NCBI RefSeq assembly: GCF_017433805.1
Contig: NZ_JAFRGN010000033.1
Coordinates: 1-64,000 of the forward strand
Direction: 5' to 3'
DNA from: Butyrivibrio sp.
Lineage (GTDB): Bacteria > Bacillota > Clostridia > Lachnospirales > Lachnospiraceae
Length of the DNA: 64,000 nucleotides
Part shown: one piece after another, positions 54,456 to 63,239 of the stretch
How positions within the stretch are numbered: position 1 is the stretch's first letter
How the letters are laid out: each line of letters opens with the position of its first letter
Program-made: the position numbers and the translations under genes
Notes under the pieces: generated by a model
Databases searched by the model: none
What the model was told of the DNA's origin: nothing
The model's input: only the letters and a program-made list of their open reading frames with translations

Positions 54456-55367
54456 TTAGTGCATGTCAATCCATTCTTGTTGTTCTTTGTAGAACGGATA
54501 GTCATGAGTGCTATTCTGGCGAAGGGGAGTCATGTAGTCAGGACCATAGCACAAAGTCAGAACCTGGTCATAGCCCTCTGGAATAGGGGCCTTCAGCATC
54601 TCGAAATCTACTATGGCTGTGTTGGTATAGGCAGACAGAGGGCGCCTCATGTCATTTTGTCTCATGGCCCAGTCGGGATACCACAGGACAGAGTCACTTT
54701 CTTTTTTCTTGGTCATCGTTGCTATGCCATCAGTCAGCTTCCATAGGGCAGATGCCGAGCTGTCATCTCTTGGGACAGTGACATTTAGAAGTTCTTCAAT
54801 CTGGGTAGCGTACCCCTCGAACTCACCGGATTTTTTGTACTGCTCGCAGTTCATTGCAAGGTCGTAGACAGCGATATAGATATTCCGGATAAGGTTAGCC
54901 TGTTCAGAATCTCTTGGAACGTAGTCAAGAGGATAGAGGTCAACTCCCGCAACATAAGGAAGACCAAAGAAGATATCCGTAAGCTCTTTTTCCGCTGGAT
55001 CAATTCCTGAATCCACATGCTCTCTGTTGGAAATGAAAGCCTTGGGCTGAGTATAGCCAGGTGTAGTGTAGAGGCTTCTGACCATGTAATAATCGGGAAG
55101 CTCTCTCTGAAGCGCCATCAAAAGAATCAGGTAGTCCTTTCTCATTACGCAGATATCGATGTCGTCATCCCACGGAATATAGCCCTTGTGGCGAACGGCC
55201 CCAAGAAGTGAGCCGTAGTCAAGCCAAACCTTGATGTGGTTGTGCTCAGCTATAGCCAGAACCTTATCCAGCACTGTCAGCTGTATGCCCCAGGCCCTTT
55301 TCATGGTCTCTGACACTTCGAAATCAAGCCTTGTTTCAGTTTGGAAGAAGCTTTCCGGTATCTGCAT
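54456..55367 (-). CDS. LicD-family phosphotransferase-like protein
   Basis: A 303-residue protein with only the LicD domain. It has IPESFFQTETRLDF at the start, DYGSLLGAVRHKG, IPWDDDIDICVMRKDYL near residue 64, the PYVAGVDLYPLDYVP segment, and the C-terminal QVLTLCYGPDYMTP. LicD enzymes attach a phospho-substituent such as phosphocholine to a surface glycan. GAGGAAAAGAGA lies just before the start at 55367. It is the first gene of the minus-strand group and diverges from the epimerase gene. Confidence 0.82.
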   Translation of the reverse strand: MQIPESFFQTETRLDFEVSETMKRAWGIQLTVLDKVLAIAEHNHIKVWLDYGSLLGAVRHKGYIPWDDDIDICVMRKDYLILLMALQRELPDYYMVRSLYTTPGYTQPKAFISNREHVDSGIDPAEKELTDIFFGLPYVAGVDLYPLDYVPRDSEQANLIRNIYIAVYDLAMNCEQYKKSGEFEGYATQIEELLNVTVPRDDSSASALWKLTDGIATMTKKKESDSVLWYPDWAMRQNDMRRPLSAYTNTAIVDFEMLKAPIPEGYDQVLTLCYGPDYMTPLRQNSTHDYPFYKEQQEWIDMH

Positions 55368-55532
55368 TCTCTTTTCCTCGCTTAACTATTGTCTTGCAGT
55401 TATCACAATTTCGCTAAATATGATAAAATATACATAATAACATAATATTATTATATAATCTTGCGTTTATTATTCAAGAATGCGATATTACTGCATTTTT
55501 GGCATGGTGTTTGACACGAGGGGATCAAAGCT

Positions 55533-56258
55533 ATGGCTGGTGCGAAAAAGGACTTTATTTTGAGCGCATCGATGATGTGTGCGGACTATGGAAATCTGGA
55601 ACGAGAGGTCAAGGAGCTTGAAGAGGCTGGAATTGACTCTTTTCATATTGATATCATGGATGGACGTTACGTTGATAACTTTGCAATGTCCCTCTATGAC
55701 ATGGCTTATATTGCCAGAGTTAGCAAAAAGCCGCTTGATGTACATCTTATGATTGAGCACCCAAGGCGCAACATAGATCTTTTCCTGACTCACCTGCGTC
55801 CCGGCGATACGGTGTACATTCATCCTGAGGCTGAGTACCATCCGTCGACTACGCTTCAGAAGATTGTTGATGCCAAGATGCACCCTGGAATCGCAATCAA
55901 TCCGGGAACCAGCGTTGAGACAGTAAAAGAGATGCTGAGAATCGTTGACAGAGTTCTTGTAATGGCCGTAAATCCGGGCAATGCCAGCCAGGTCTTTTTA
56001 CCTTATGTAGGTGAAAAGATAGAGCAATTGATTAAGCTTCGATCCAAGATGAAGTTTGATCTTTTCTGGGATGGAGCCTGCGGAGCTGACAGGATTTTAG
56101 AATATGCCCCCCACGGCGTTGACGGCTTTGTGCTTGGTACAACACTCCTGTTTGGCAAGAAGGCTTCCTATAAGGAAATTATCGCTGCAACGAGAGAGAT
56201 GAATTTCGATTATCTCAAGAAAGAAAAGAAGGTTAAGTGCAATTCTTACATGAGCTGA
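55533..56258 (+). CDS. Ribulose-phosphate 3-epimerase homologue
   Basis: A 241-residue TIM-barrel protein. It has the family start (FILSASMMCADYGNLEREV), the catalytic HIDIMDGRYV near residue 36 and DVHLMIEHP near 70, plus LFWDGACGADRI near 175 where the usual sequence is VDGGI. Such epimerases interconvert ribulose- and xylulose-5-phosphate. In this setting it might feed pentose-derived donors to the glycan instead, which is inference. Its last 22 bases overlap the next gene, so the two are translationally coupled. Confidence 0.78.
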   Translation: MAGAKKDFILSASMMCADYGNLEREVKELEEAGIDSFHIDIMDGRYVDNFAMSLYDMAYIARVSKKPLDVHLMIEHPRRNIDLFLTHLRPGDTVYIHPEAEYHPSTTLQKIVDAKMHPGIAINPGTSVETVKEMLRIVDRVLVMAVNPGNASQVFLPYVGEKIEQLIKLRSKMKFDLFWDGACGADRILEYAPHGVDGFVLGTTLLFGKKASYKEIIAATREMNFDYLKKEKKVKCNSYMS

Positions 56259-58405
56259 CAAATTTGATATTTCCTGAGTCCTTTTTTGAGGACGAGGTCA
56301 GGGAGGGCTTTTACATTACGAGCATGATGAAGCGCTATTGGGCATCGCAGTTGAAAGTCCTTTCTTTTATTGCGCAAATTTGCGAAAAATATGACATCAA
56401 ATGGTATGGTGAGTATGGTACCTTGCTTGGAGCAGTTCGCCATGGGGGATACATTCCATGGGACGATGACCTTGATATTGTTATGTTCCGTGAGGACTGG
56501 GACAGTTTTTTTGAAGTGGCGGAAAAAGAGCTGCCTCATGGATATCAGCTTCTGACTATTGAACGAAACTCTGAGTACAGAGAGGTAATTGGCCGCGTTG
56601 TAAACACTGGAGTTATTGACTACGGGCAGGAGCATTTAAGGGAGTATTTTGGCTGCCCATATACCATTGGCGTGGATATTTTCCCAATGGATGGCCTGTA
56701 TGAAGATGAGGAAAAAGAAAAAGACAGGTTGGCCCGGGCCAAAAAGGCTGTTGAGAAATTCAACGAGGTAGAAAGTGGAAAGCGCCCTGGAAATGCCCAT
56801 GAGCTCCTTCAAAAAGTAGAGAAGATATATCGCGAGTGCCCTTGCACTGGGGCTTCCAAGGTGGCACTTATGCCATTTTATACTTCAAGGGGAAGCCATG
56901 TCTTTCCTGTAGAATGGTATCAGGATACTGTGGAGCTTCCTTTTGAGCATACATCTATAACCGTTGCTGCTAGATATGAGGAAATGCTGGGCCATGAATA
57001 TGGGGATTTTCTGCACGTATATAAGAGCGGCGGAATCCATGAGTATCCTGTTTATTCCGGACAGGAGGCGATACTAAAGGAGAATATCGGACATAATCCT
57101 TATAGATATACACTAGATCCAAATGAACTTCTTCGTTCCGTGCAGAGGTATGTACTGAGGGTGTCGAAGGCGGCGCTTGAAAAACAGCCTTTGCAGGAGA
57201 TGGGATCTGGTGATAAGTCTGGCAATGGATTTGGAAATGAATCTTGTAAGGACGCTGATCCATGTGGTGCCGAAGATAAGAAGATAGTAGTATTCCTTCC
57301 ATGCAAGGCAAAGTGGTGGAGCACCATGGAACCACTGTGGAAAAAGTATGTGGATGATCCTGGTGTGGAAGTTCATGTGCTTCCTATCTTTTGGTATGAC
57401 TGCAACTACAACGGCGAGCTGGGAGAGAAGCACGATGAGAGAGCTCTTTTCCCAGATTATGTAAAGGTAGAGGACTGCGAGAAATTTGATTTTGAGAGAA
57501 TTCATCCTGATATCATCGTGACTCAGGTTCCTTATGATGGATACAGCACCTTTATGACTGTTCATGAGTTCTTCTATTCTGCCAATATGCAGAATATGAC
57601 GGATGAGCTTATTTATGTTCCATATCTTCATGCTGATGCTCCAGAGGAGAAGGGGGATAAGGCCTGGGCTTCGCTATCTGTCTTGGTTGAACAGGAAGCT
57701 GTCATCAACGCCGACAGAGTTATCGTAGAGTCTAGTGCCATGCGAGATTTCTATGTTGCCAGGCTCATCGAGATGTGCGGCGAAGAGACCCGCGGCTACT
57801 GGGAGCAGAAGGTCTTGAATATGGAGGATGTGGTCGGAGAAGATACACAGGAAAAGTGCACTGAGGCGGGAAATTATAAAGGAAATACTGGAAACGACGG
57901 ATCAAGTGAAAAGAATGACATAGATGAATCGGAAGATGAATGGATCAAATTCCTTGGGCAGTATGCAGGTAGAAAGGTCATAATTTACCATGTTTCTATA
58001 GCTTTTTTATTACGAGATAAGGAGAAATCTATTGATAAGATCCGTAGATCTCTTGAAGTGTTTGCTGAATCAGGAGACAGAGTCTGCGCTATCATAGTGC
58101 CACAGAAGCAGATACTAACTGACCTTGAGCGAATTGATGAGGGCTTGTGGCAGCAGTTCCAGGGGGTGGTAGGAAATATTTCTGTGCCAGAAATGACTAG
58201 TGCTGAGAACCCGGAAGATAATGGAAATGCAAATATAAGTGATGCTGAGGGAAACACTTTGATTCCCAATTGCATCTACGATGAAGCAGGCTTCTCGCTG
58301 GATTATATGGATAAGTGGAGCGGTTATTATGGCGATGCTGATCCTCTTGTTAGAAAGTGCGTCCTAAAGGGAATCCCGGTGATGATCGAGAATATAGAGA
58401 TCTAA
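56237..58405 (+). CDS. LicD-family protein with the same unrecognised C-terminal domain
   Basis: A 722-residue protein. Residues about 8-290 are a LicD domain: EYGTLLGAVRHGG, IPWDDDLDIVMFREDW near residue 75, and the closing YGDFLHVYKSGGIHEYP. Residues about 340-722 match the extension of the gene at 46806 (ELIYVPYLHADAPEEKGD; YIAFLL-like VSIAFLLRDKEKSIDKI). A Gly/Asn/Asp-rich linker at about 535-565 splits this part in two. GTG 56237 overlaps the end of the epimerase and has AGAAGG upstream. It ends before the gene-free stretch at 58406. Confidence 0.72.
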   Translation: MQFLHELTNLIFPESFFEDEVREGFYITSMMKRYWASQLKVLSFIAQICEKYDIKWYGEYGTLLGAVRHGGYIPWDDDLDIVMFREDWDSFFEVAEKELPHGYQLLTIERNSEYREVIGRVVNTGVIDYGQEHLREYFGCPYTIGVDIFPMDGLYEDEEKEKDRLARAKKAVEKFNEVESGKRPGNAHELLQKVEKIYRECPCTGASKVALMPFYTSRGSHVFPVEWYQDTVELPFEHTSITVAARYEEMLGHEYGDFLHVYKSGGIHEYPVYSGQEAILKENIGHNPYRYTLDPNELLRSVQRYVLRVSKAALEKQPLQEMGSGDKSGNGFGNESCKDADPCGAEDKKIVVFLPCKAKWWSTMEPLWKKYVDDPGVEVHVLPIFWYDCNYNGELGEKHDERALFPDYVKVEDCEKFDFERIHPDIIVTQVPYDGYSTFMTVHEFFYSANMQNMTDELIYVPYLHADAPEEKGDKAWASLSVLVEQEAVINADRVIVESSAMRDFYVARLIEMCGEETRGYWEQKVLNMEDVVGEDTQEKCTEAGNYKGNTGNDGSSEKNDIDESEDEWIKFLGQYAGRKVIIYHVSIAFLLRDKEKSIDKIRRSLEVFAESGDRVCAIIVPQKQILTDLERIDEGLWQQFQGVVGNISVPEMTSAENPEDNGNANISDAEGNTLIPNCIYDEAGFSLDYMDKWSGYYGDADPLVRKCVLKGIPVMIENIEI

Positions 58406-58757
58406 GCAATGATTGTAACCATATTAGCAATGATAATGATAGTAGTGGTAGTGGTATGGAGTGTAGAAATCATGCTGATTTAGATAACAGGGGTAATAGA
58501 ATTACAGTATTGGTTTGACGATAGGTATTTAACATATTTATGAGAATAATTTACTGCTAGTATCTGAGAAATTGGAAAATGAACGTAGCCCAATTTTTTC
58601 TTTACCGCTAGATTGCTGTTTTTTCTTTTTTGATAGTAAGGTAGGGACAAAATTGAAGCTAAAATTGAAGCTTGCCTACGGCTGGAATCGAGAAATCTTT
58701 TAAATGAGAGTAAAAAAGGCTCAAACTAAGAAGAATTTTTGACTTGAATCAAATTTC

Positions 58758-58792
58758 AAAAGTGAATTCTTACTGCTAGAACTCACTTTTTT
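58758..58792 (+). terminator. Possible rho-independent terminator
   Basis: AAAAGTGA pairs with TCACTTTT and TTCT with AGAA, with one mismatch, in a hairpin ending in a T run. Its distance of 350 bases from the previous stop makes it less certain. Confidence 0.45.
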
Positions 58793-59022
58793 AATATACA
58801 GCCGTAAGAAAAAAATCAGGCTACCGCTGCAAAACGCTTCTGCGAAAAACAGACGTAAAAATGCACTATAAAATGCAATATGATAGACAATATGCCGAAC
58901 TGCACCCTCCACGCCACAAAAACTTCCCTGCAGCTGTAACAATACCCCCTCCACAGCCGCAAATTAGAATTGATCCTGCATCTCCAATCCAACATCCCCA
59001 TTTATCAATATACATAAGATAA

Positions 59023-59051
59023 TTGAGAACTTCGCCCGTATGCTATATAAT
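59023..59051 (+). promoter_or_regulatory. Sigma-70/sigma-A-type promoter of the exopolysaccharide operon
   Basis: TTGAGA (59023-59028), 17 bases, then TATAAT (59046-59051). Transcription would start near 59058, leaving a leader of about 75 bases before ATG 59134. Confidence 0.75.
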
Positions 59052-59133
59052 TACTCTGGGTGTGCATGTTCGCATGCATGATCTGCCTGTATGCTATAGC
59101 TGCGGGCAATTGTAATTAATATGGAGAAAAGAA

Positions 59134-60231
59134 ATGCCTAAGAAATTAAACGGAACAGTAATCGTCACCTACAGATGTAATGCACGTTGCAACATGTGCA
59201 ACAGATATAAGGCACCATCTGATCCAAAGGATGAGATTTCAATAGAGACAATTAAGAAGCTCCCTGAGATGTACTTTACTAACATCACAGGCGGTGAGCC
59301 ATTTATTCGCGAAGATATCAAGGATATCGTAAGAGAGCTTCGTAAGAAGAGTGATAGAATCGTTATTTCTACTAACGGATTCTTTACAGACAAGATCATT
59401 GACCTTTGCAAGGAGTTCCCTGATGTTGGTATCAGAATTTCCATCGAAGGTCTTGAGCAGACTAATAATGAAATCAGAGGCCTTCCTGATGGCTTCAACA
59501 GAGGCTACACAACTCTGAAGAAGCTCAGAGAGATGGGACTTAAGGATGTTGGCTTTGGTATGACAGTTCAGGATAGAAATGCTCCTGACCTGTGCGAACT
59601 GTACAAGCTTTCTGATGAGCTTGATATGGAGTTTGCGACAGCTTCACTCCACAATAGCTTTTATTTCGTAGAGGCCAAGAACATTATCCACGACAGACAG
59701 ATGGTTGCTGAGCATTTCGAAGAGCTCATTAACATGCTTCTTAAATCCAAGAGCCCCAAGAAATGGTTCAGAGCATATTTCAACCATGGACTTATCAACT
59801 ACATCTATGGACAGAAGAGACTTCTTCCATGTGATATGAGTTTTGATACATTCTTTATTGATCCATATGGCGATGTTATGCCATGTAATGGAACCAAGGA
59901 CAAAGAGGTTATGGGTAACCTCAATACTCAGAGCTGGGATGAACTGTGGAATTCAGAACAGGCTGACAGAGTCAGAAACGTAGTCAGACATTGCGACAGA
60001 GACTGTTGGATGATCGGATCAGTTTCACCAGCAATGCATAAGTATATCTGGGTTCCAGCATGGTGGGTTATCCGCCACAAGTTCAAGGCTCTTTTCATGA
60101 AGAAGCCGTACTCAATGTATGAGAACAAGATAGTAAGAGACCTTCGCGATGGCAAGGTTACCAAGGAAGAATTGGATAAGTGCAGCACCTGTGATATGTG
60201 TGCTGTAGCTAATGACGGACTTAAAAAGTGA
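59134..60231 (+). CDS. Radical SAM protein with a C-terminal auxiliary cluster region
   Basis: A 365-residue enzyme. Cys15, Cys19 and Cys22 (in TYRCNARCNMCNRY) bind the 4Fe-4S cluster that splits SAM, and NITGGEPFIREDI is the SAM-binding GGEP. Near residue 245 PCDMSFDTFFIDPYGDVMPCNGT resembles the SPASM/twitch region, with more cysteines at the end (CSTCDMC). It resembles members near exopolysaccharide genes; the substrate is unknown. It is followed by a gene overlapping its stop by one base. Confidence 0.8.
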   Translation: MPKKLNGTVIVTYRCNARCNMCNRYKAPSDPKDEISIETIKKLPEMYFTNITGGEPFIREDIKDIVRELRKKSDRIVISTNGFFTDKIIDLCKEFPDVGIRISIEGLEQTNNEIRGLPDGFNRGYTTLKKLREMGLKDVGFGMTVQDRNAPDLCELYKLSDELDMEFATASLHNSFYFVEAKNIIHDRQMVAEHFEELINMLLKSKSPKKWFRAYFNHGLINYIYGQKRLLPCDMSFDTFFIDPYGDVMPCNGTKDKEVMGNLNTQSWDELWNSEQADRVRNVVRHCDRDCWMIGSVSPAMHKYIWVPAWWVIRHKFKALFMKKPYSMYENKIVRDLRDGKVTKEELDKCSTCDMCAVANDGLKK

Positions 60232-61649
60232 TGAGCACAGGTAAGAGAATTTCCAAGAAAAAATTATTCGTAATAGATGAACTGGCACTGGTGCTGGGTT
60301 TCTTTACTGCGCTCATTGTCAGGTACACCAGAATATTCCACACCTGGACTACATTTTATGATGGTCTTTATGTGTCGCTTCTGGTATTCCTTGTGTTGGT
60401 TCAGGCGATTATCTTCATGGGCTATGACGCCAGAAGAGCTTCTATCATGTCAATGGACAAGATTCAGAATGCCTTTTCTGTTATCAAGGGACGCATTTTC
60501 CTGTTCATAGCAATGATCATTTATCTCTATGTTATTCAGCAGGCTACGAATTCATCAAGATTTGTAATCCCGGCGATAGTGCTGATGGATGCAATTTATG
60601 AGTGTATTTTCAGAATGCTCTTTAAGCGCCATTACATTAACAAGTATGGCAACAATGCTGATGTGGCGCTTGAACTACGAGCTCCTTTCCCAGATGAGAA
60701 CGGGGTAAAAGAGCTGCTTGCTGGCGGTAAGTACACAAGAGCCCTTATCCATGCAGAAGGAGCTGACGATGCAGAGACTAATAGAGTCGCAGCAATCCTT
60801 GAAAAAGAAGGAATTCATCCTTATGTTTCTCTTGATAGTCTTGGCTACGCAGTTAGAAGTGGAATTGTCAGCGATATCAATGATTATGCTTCTATCCCTG
60901 TAGCAGTAAGAGGCGAGCACTGTGATCTTTTTGGTATTCACTATGCTGTAGCCAGAACTGAGGAGGCGGTGCTTCATGTGATCCGCCATATTCACGAGCT
61001 TTCAGGAGAGTATATCTGTTTTTCAAACGTTCATACTTCTGTTATGGGTAAAGAGAACCAGGATTACAGAAGAGTTTTAAACGGAGCGGCTTTTACTTTC
61101 CCTGATGGCAATCCAATTGCTCAGTTCCAGCAGAAGATGGGCCATGAGCTCTCAGAGAGAGTTGCAGGACCTGATTTTATGGAGCATATGTTCAGGAACA
61201 CAGCTGATGGACAGCTTTCACATTTCTTCTACGGAGCATCCCAGGAAACACTGGATGCGCTCAAGGTTAACCTTGAGAAGAAATATCCTGGAATAGTTAT
61301 AAAAGGAATGTATTCACCACCATTCAGACCTCTTTCTGAGGAGGAGGACAAGGCAGATATAGAGATGATCAATGCTGCGGGGGCAGACATTGTATGGATC
61401 GGCCTTGGCGCACCCAAGCAGGAGAAGTGGATGCAGGCCCACAAGGGACTTATTCACGGCGTAATGATGGGAGTTGGAGCTGGCTTTGATTTCCACGCAG
61501 GTACTATTAAGAGGGCGCCTAAGTGGATTCAGAACTTTGGCCTTGAATGGCTCTACAGATTGTTCCAGGATCCAGGACGTCTTGTTAAGAGATATGTCGT
61601 GACCAATGGTAAGTACATGTATTACATGTTTTGGGAAAAATTCAGGTAA
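60231..61649 (+). CDS. WecG/TagA/CpsF glycosyltransferase with a membrane N-domain
   Basis: A 472-residue protein. Residues about 1-135 hold four hydrophobic helices (LALVLGFFTALIV, LYVSLLVFLVLVQAIIF, IFLFIAMIIYLYVI, SRFVIPAIVLM) laid out like the N-domain of polyprenyl glycosylphosphotransferases. Residues about 235-472 are a GT26-type domain: FSNVHTSVM, FPDGNPIAQF near 290, and GLGAPKQEKWMQAHKG near 390. These enzymes add a sugar, often an N-acetylmannosamine unit, to a polyprenyl-linked intermediate. The fusion is unusual. ATG 60231 overlaps the previous stop. Confidence 0.78.
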   Translation: MSTGKRISKKKLFVIDELALVLGFFTALIVRYTRIFHTWTTFYDGLYVSLLVFLVLVQAIIFMGYDARRASIMSMDKIQNAFSVIKGRIFLFIAMIIYLYVIQQATNSSRFVIPAIVLMDAIYECIFRMLFKRHYINKYGNNADVALELRAPFPDENGVKELLAGGKYTRALIHAEGADDAETNRVAAILEKEGIHPYVSLDSLGYAVRSGIVSDINDYASIPVAVRGEHCDLFGIHYAVARTEEAVLHVIRHIHELSGEYICFSNVHTSVMGKENQDYRRVLNGAAFTFPDGNPIAQFQQKMGHELSERVAGPDFMEHMFRNTADGQLSHFFYGASQETLDALKVNLEKKYPGIVIKGMYSPPFRPLSEEEDKADIEMINAAGADIVWIGLGAPKQEKWMQAHKGLIHGVMMGVGAGFDFHAGTIKRAPKWIQNFGLEWLYRLFQDPGRLVKRYVVTNGKYMYYMFWEKFR

Positions 61650-61676
61650 TCTATCATCGTTGTGTTGGGATTTTTA

Positions 61677-63239
61677 ATGGGGAAAAGACATATGAATTCT
61701 GAAATAATGAGGAAATTCAAAGATAATAGACAGCAGATTGGAGAAGGAATTTACCTTCTCTATTTTGCTGTTATGATAGGAGCCAGGGCAGCAGGGCTCT
61801 ATGAAGGAATGACAATCTACAATCTTTCACTGGTCTGTGGCCTTGGCCTTTTTGCACTCAAGATGCTGGTTACCCAGTATAGTCTCAAAGAGTATGCTGT
61901 TTGCGCGGGATTTCTGCTTCTGTCTGGAATCGTATATTATAAGACTGGTGAAAAAGGTCTTATTGTCTGCTTCTGCACCATGCTTGGAATGAAGGGTGTC
62001 AGTGTCATGAAGGTCGTTAAGACCGGAATCATCGTATCTGGAGTGATCATCCTTGTGAGAATCTTTACTGGAGCCTTTGGACTTGTAAATGGCATCTACT
62101 ATCCTCAGGTAAGAGAAGGCGTTGGACTGATGTTCAGAGAGTCTCTTGGATATGCTCACCCCAACACTCTTCATATGAATGTACTGATGCTGACCATGCT
62201 CTGCATGTACTTTGTCAGCAAAGCGCTCAGAGGGGATAAGGTAAGACTTCTTATGTACTCTGCCTTGGCGTTTTTATTTAATCTGTATGTATTCCAGTTT
62301 TCAGGAAGCAGAACAGGACTTTTGGGATGCATAGCTTTCCTTATAGTTAACTTCTGGTTCTCAGTAATAAATGGACCAAGACTTTTTGAGAAGCTTGTGT
62401 GCTACGCTGCATTTCCAATCGCATGCTTTTTGGCAATTGTATTTCCATTTATTCTTCCAGAGAGCATTTTTGAAAAGGTAGATACTACTATATTTACAAC
62501 AAGGCTTTCTATAGCAAGGTACTTCTGGGAGAACAATTCTGTTTCTTTATTTGGAATAAGACTTAACAATCCTCATCATTTGTATAAGACCTATGGTATT
62601 GATATGGCTCAGCTATATCTTTTCCTGCAGCTGGGACTTGTGGCCTTTGCTGTGATCAGTGTCCTTACAATATGGTTTATCCACAAGAGCCTCAAGGCTG
62701 GACATATGCAGGAGCTGGCAGTTCTCATGGGAATGCTCTTTATAGGAATATGGGAACCTCTTTTATATAATCTTGGATTTAAAAATTTTGTTTATATTTT
62801 TATGGGTTCAATGATGTTCAACAGTTTTCAGTTAGAGCTCGCATCGCCTAGAATTTCCGGCATTTCCAGTAAAGTTTTGGGAAGAGCAATTGCTTTTGGA
62901 GCTGTTGCCGGAGTTTGCGGAATGATGCTGTTTTATCTGCTCACCAGTGAACCAGCAGCTTTCTATGGCAACAGAGAAGCAGATGAGACAGGTAAGAGCC
63001 TTGGAATGGAAGCTATTTACTTAACTGAGACAGAAGTATCTCAGCTCAAGGCAGATGGAGACATTGTTGTAGGGTATGTAGATGCCCAAACACCAATGTA
63101 CAAGTATGATAGCAGCATTGCCGGAATGGAATACGAAAGACGTGGATTAAGTATTGCGATTTACTTGGCATTGTTTATAATTGTGGTACAATGTTTATTT
63201 GTAAAAATTAATAAAAATTTTAGAAATGGGGAAGTATGA
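61677..63239 (+). CDS. Wzy-like polysaccharide polymerase/ligase membrane protein
   Basis: A protein of about 520 residues with about twelve hydrophobic helices. Short motifs fit the Wzy/O-antigen polymerase type (RESLGYAHPNTLHMNVLML near residue 160; SGSRTGLLG near 220). The C-terminus continues with a soluble part, then one last helix. The start could be 61677 or 61692, each with some purine site upstream; an in-frame GTG lies at 61662. It is the third gene of the run. The next gene overlaps its stop. Confidence 0.65.
   Translation: MGKRHMNSEIMRKFKDNRQQIGEGIYLLYFAVMIGARAAGLYEGMTIYNLSLVCGLGLFALKMLVTQYSLKEYAVCAGFLLLSGIVYYKTGEKGLIVCFCTMLGMKGVSVMKVVKTGIIVSGVIILVRIFTGAFGLVNGIYYPQVREGVGLMFRESLGYAHPNTLHMNVLMLTMLCMYFVSKALRGDKVRLLMYSALAFLFNLYVFQFSGSRTGLLGCIAFLIVNFWFSVINGPRLFEKLVCYAAFPIACFLAIVFPFILPESIFEKVDTTIFTTRLSIARYFWENNSVSLFGIRLNNPHHLYKTYGIDMAQLYLFLQLGLVAFAVISVLTIWFIHKSLKAGHMQELAVLMGMLFIGIWEPLLYNLGFKNFVYIFMGSMMFNSFQLELASPRISGISSKVLGRAIAFGAVAGVCGMMLFYLLTSEPAAFYGNREADETGKSLGMEAIYLTETEVSQLKADGDIVVGYVDAQTPMYKYDSSIAGMEYERRGLSIAIYLALFIIVVQCLFVKINKNFRNGEV

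Larger units (their letters stand above)
58406..59133. other. 728-base gene-free region
   Basis: No ORF here is supported. The left part is low in complexity. A stem with arms AAAAGTGAATTCT and AGAACTCACTTTT (58758-58790), followed by TT, may be a distant terminator. A good housekeeping promoter lies at 59023-59051. After it, TGCATG/CATGCA-type repeats lie in the leader of the radical SAM gene. Confidence 0.7.

Noticed and set aside
58721-58954. Minus-strand ORF of 77 residues in the gene-free stretch
   Set aside because: It lacks a good ribosome site and its protein shows no motif. It overlaps the probable terminator stem.
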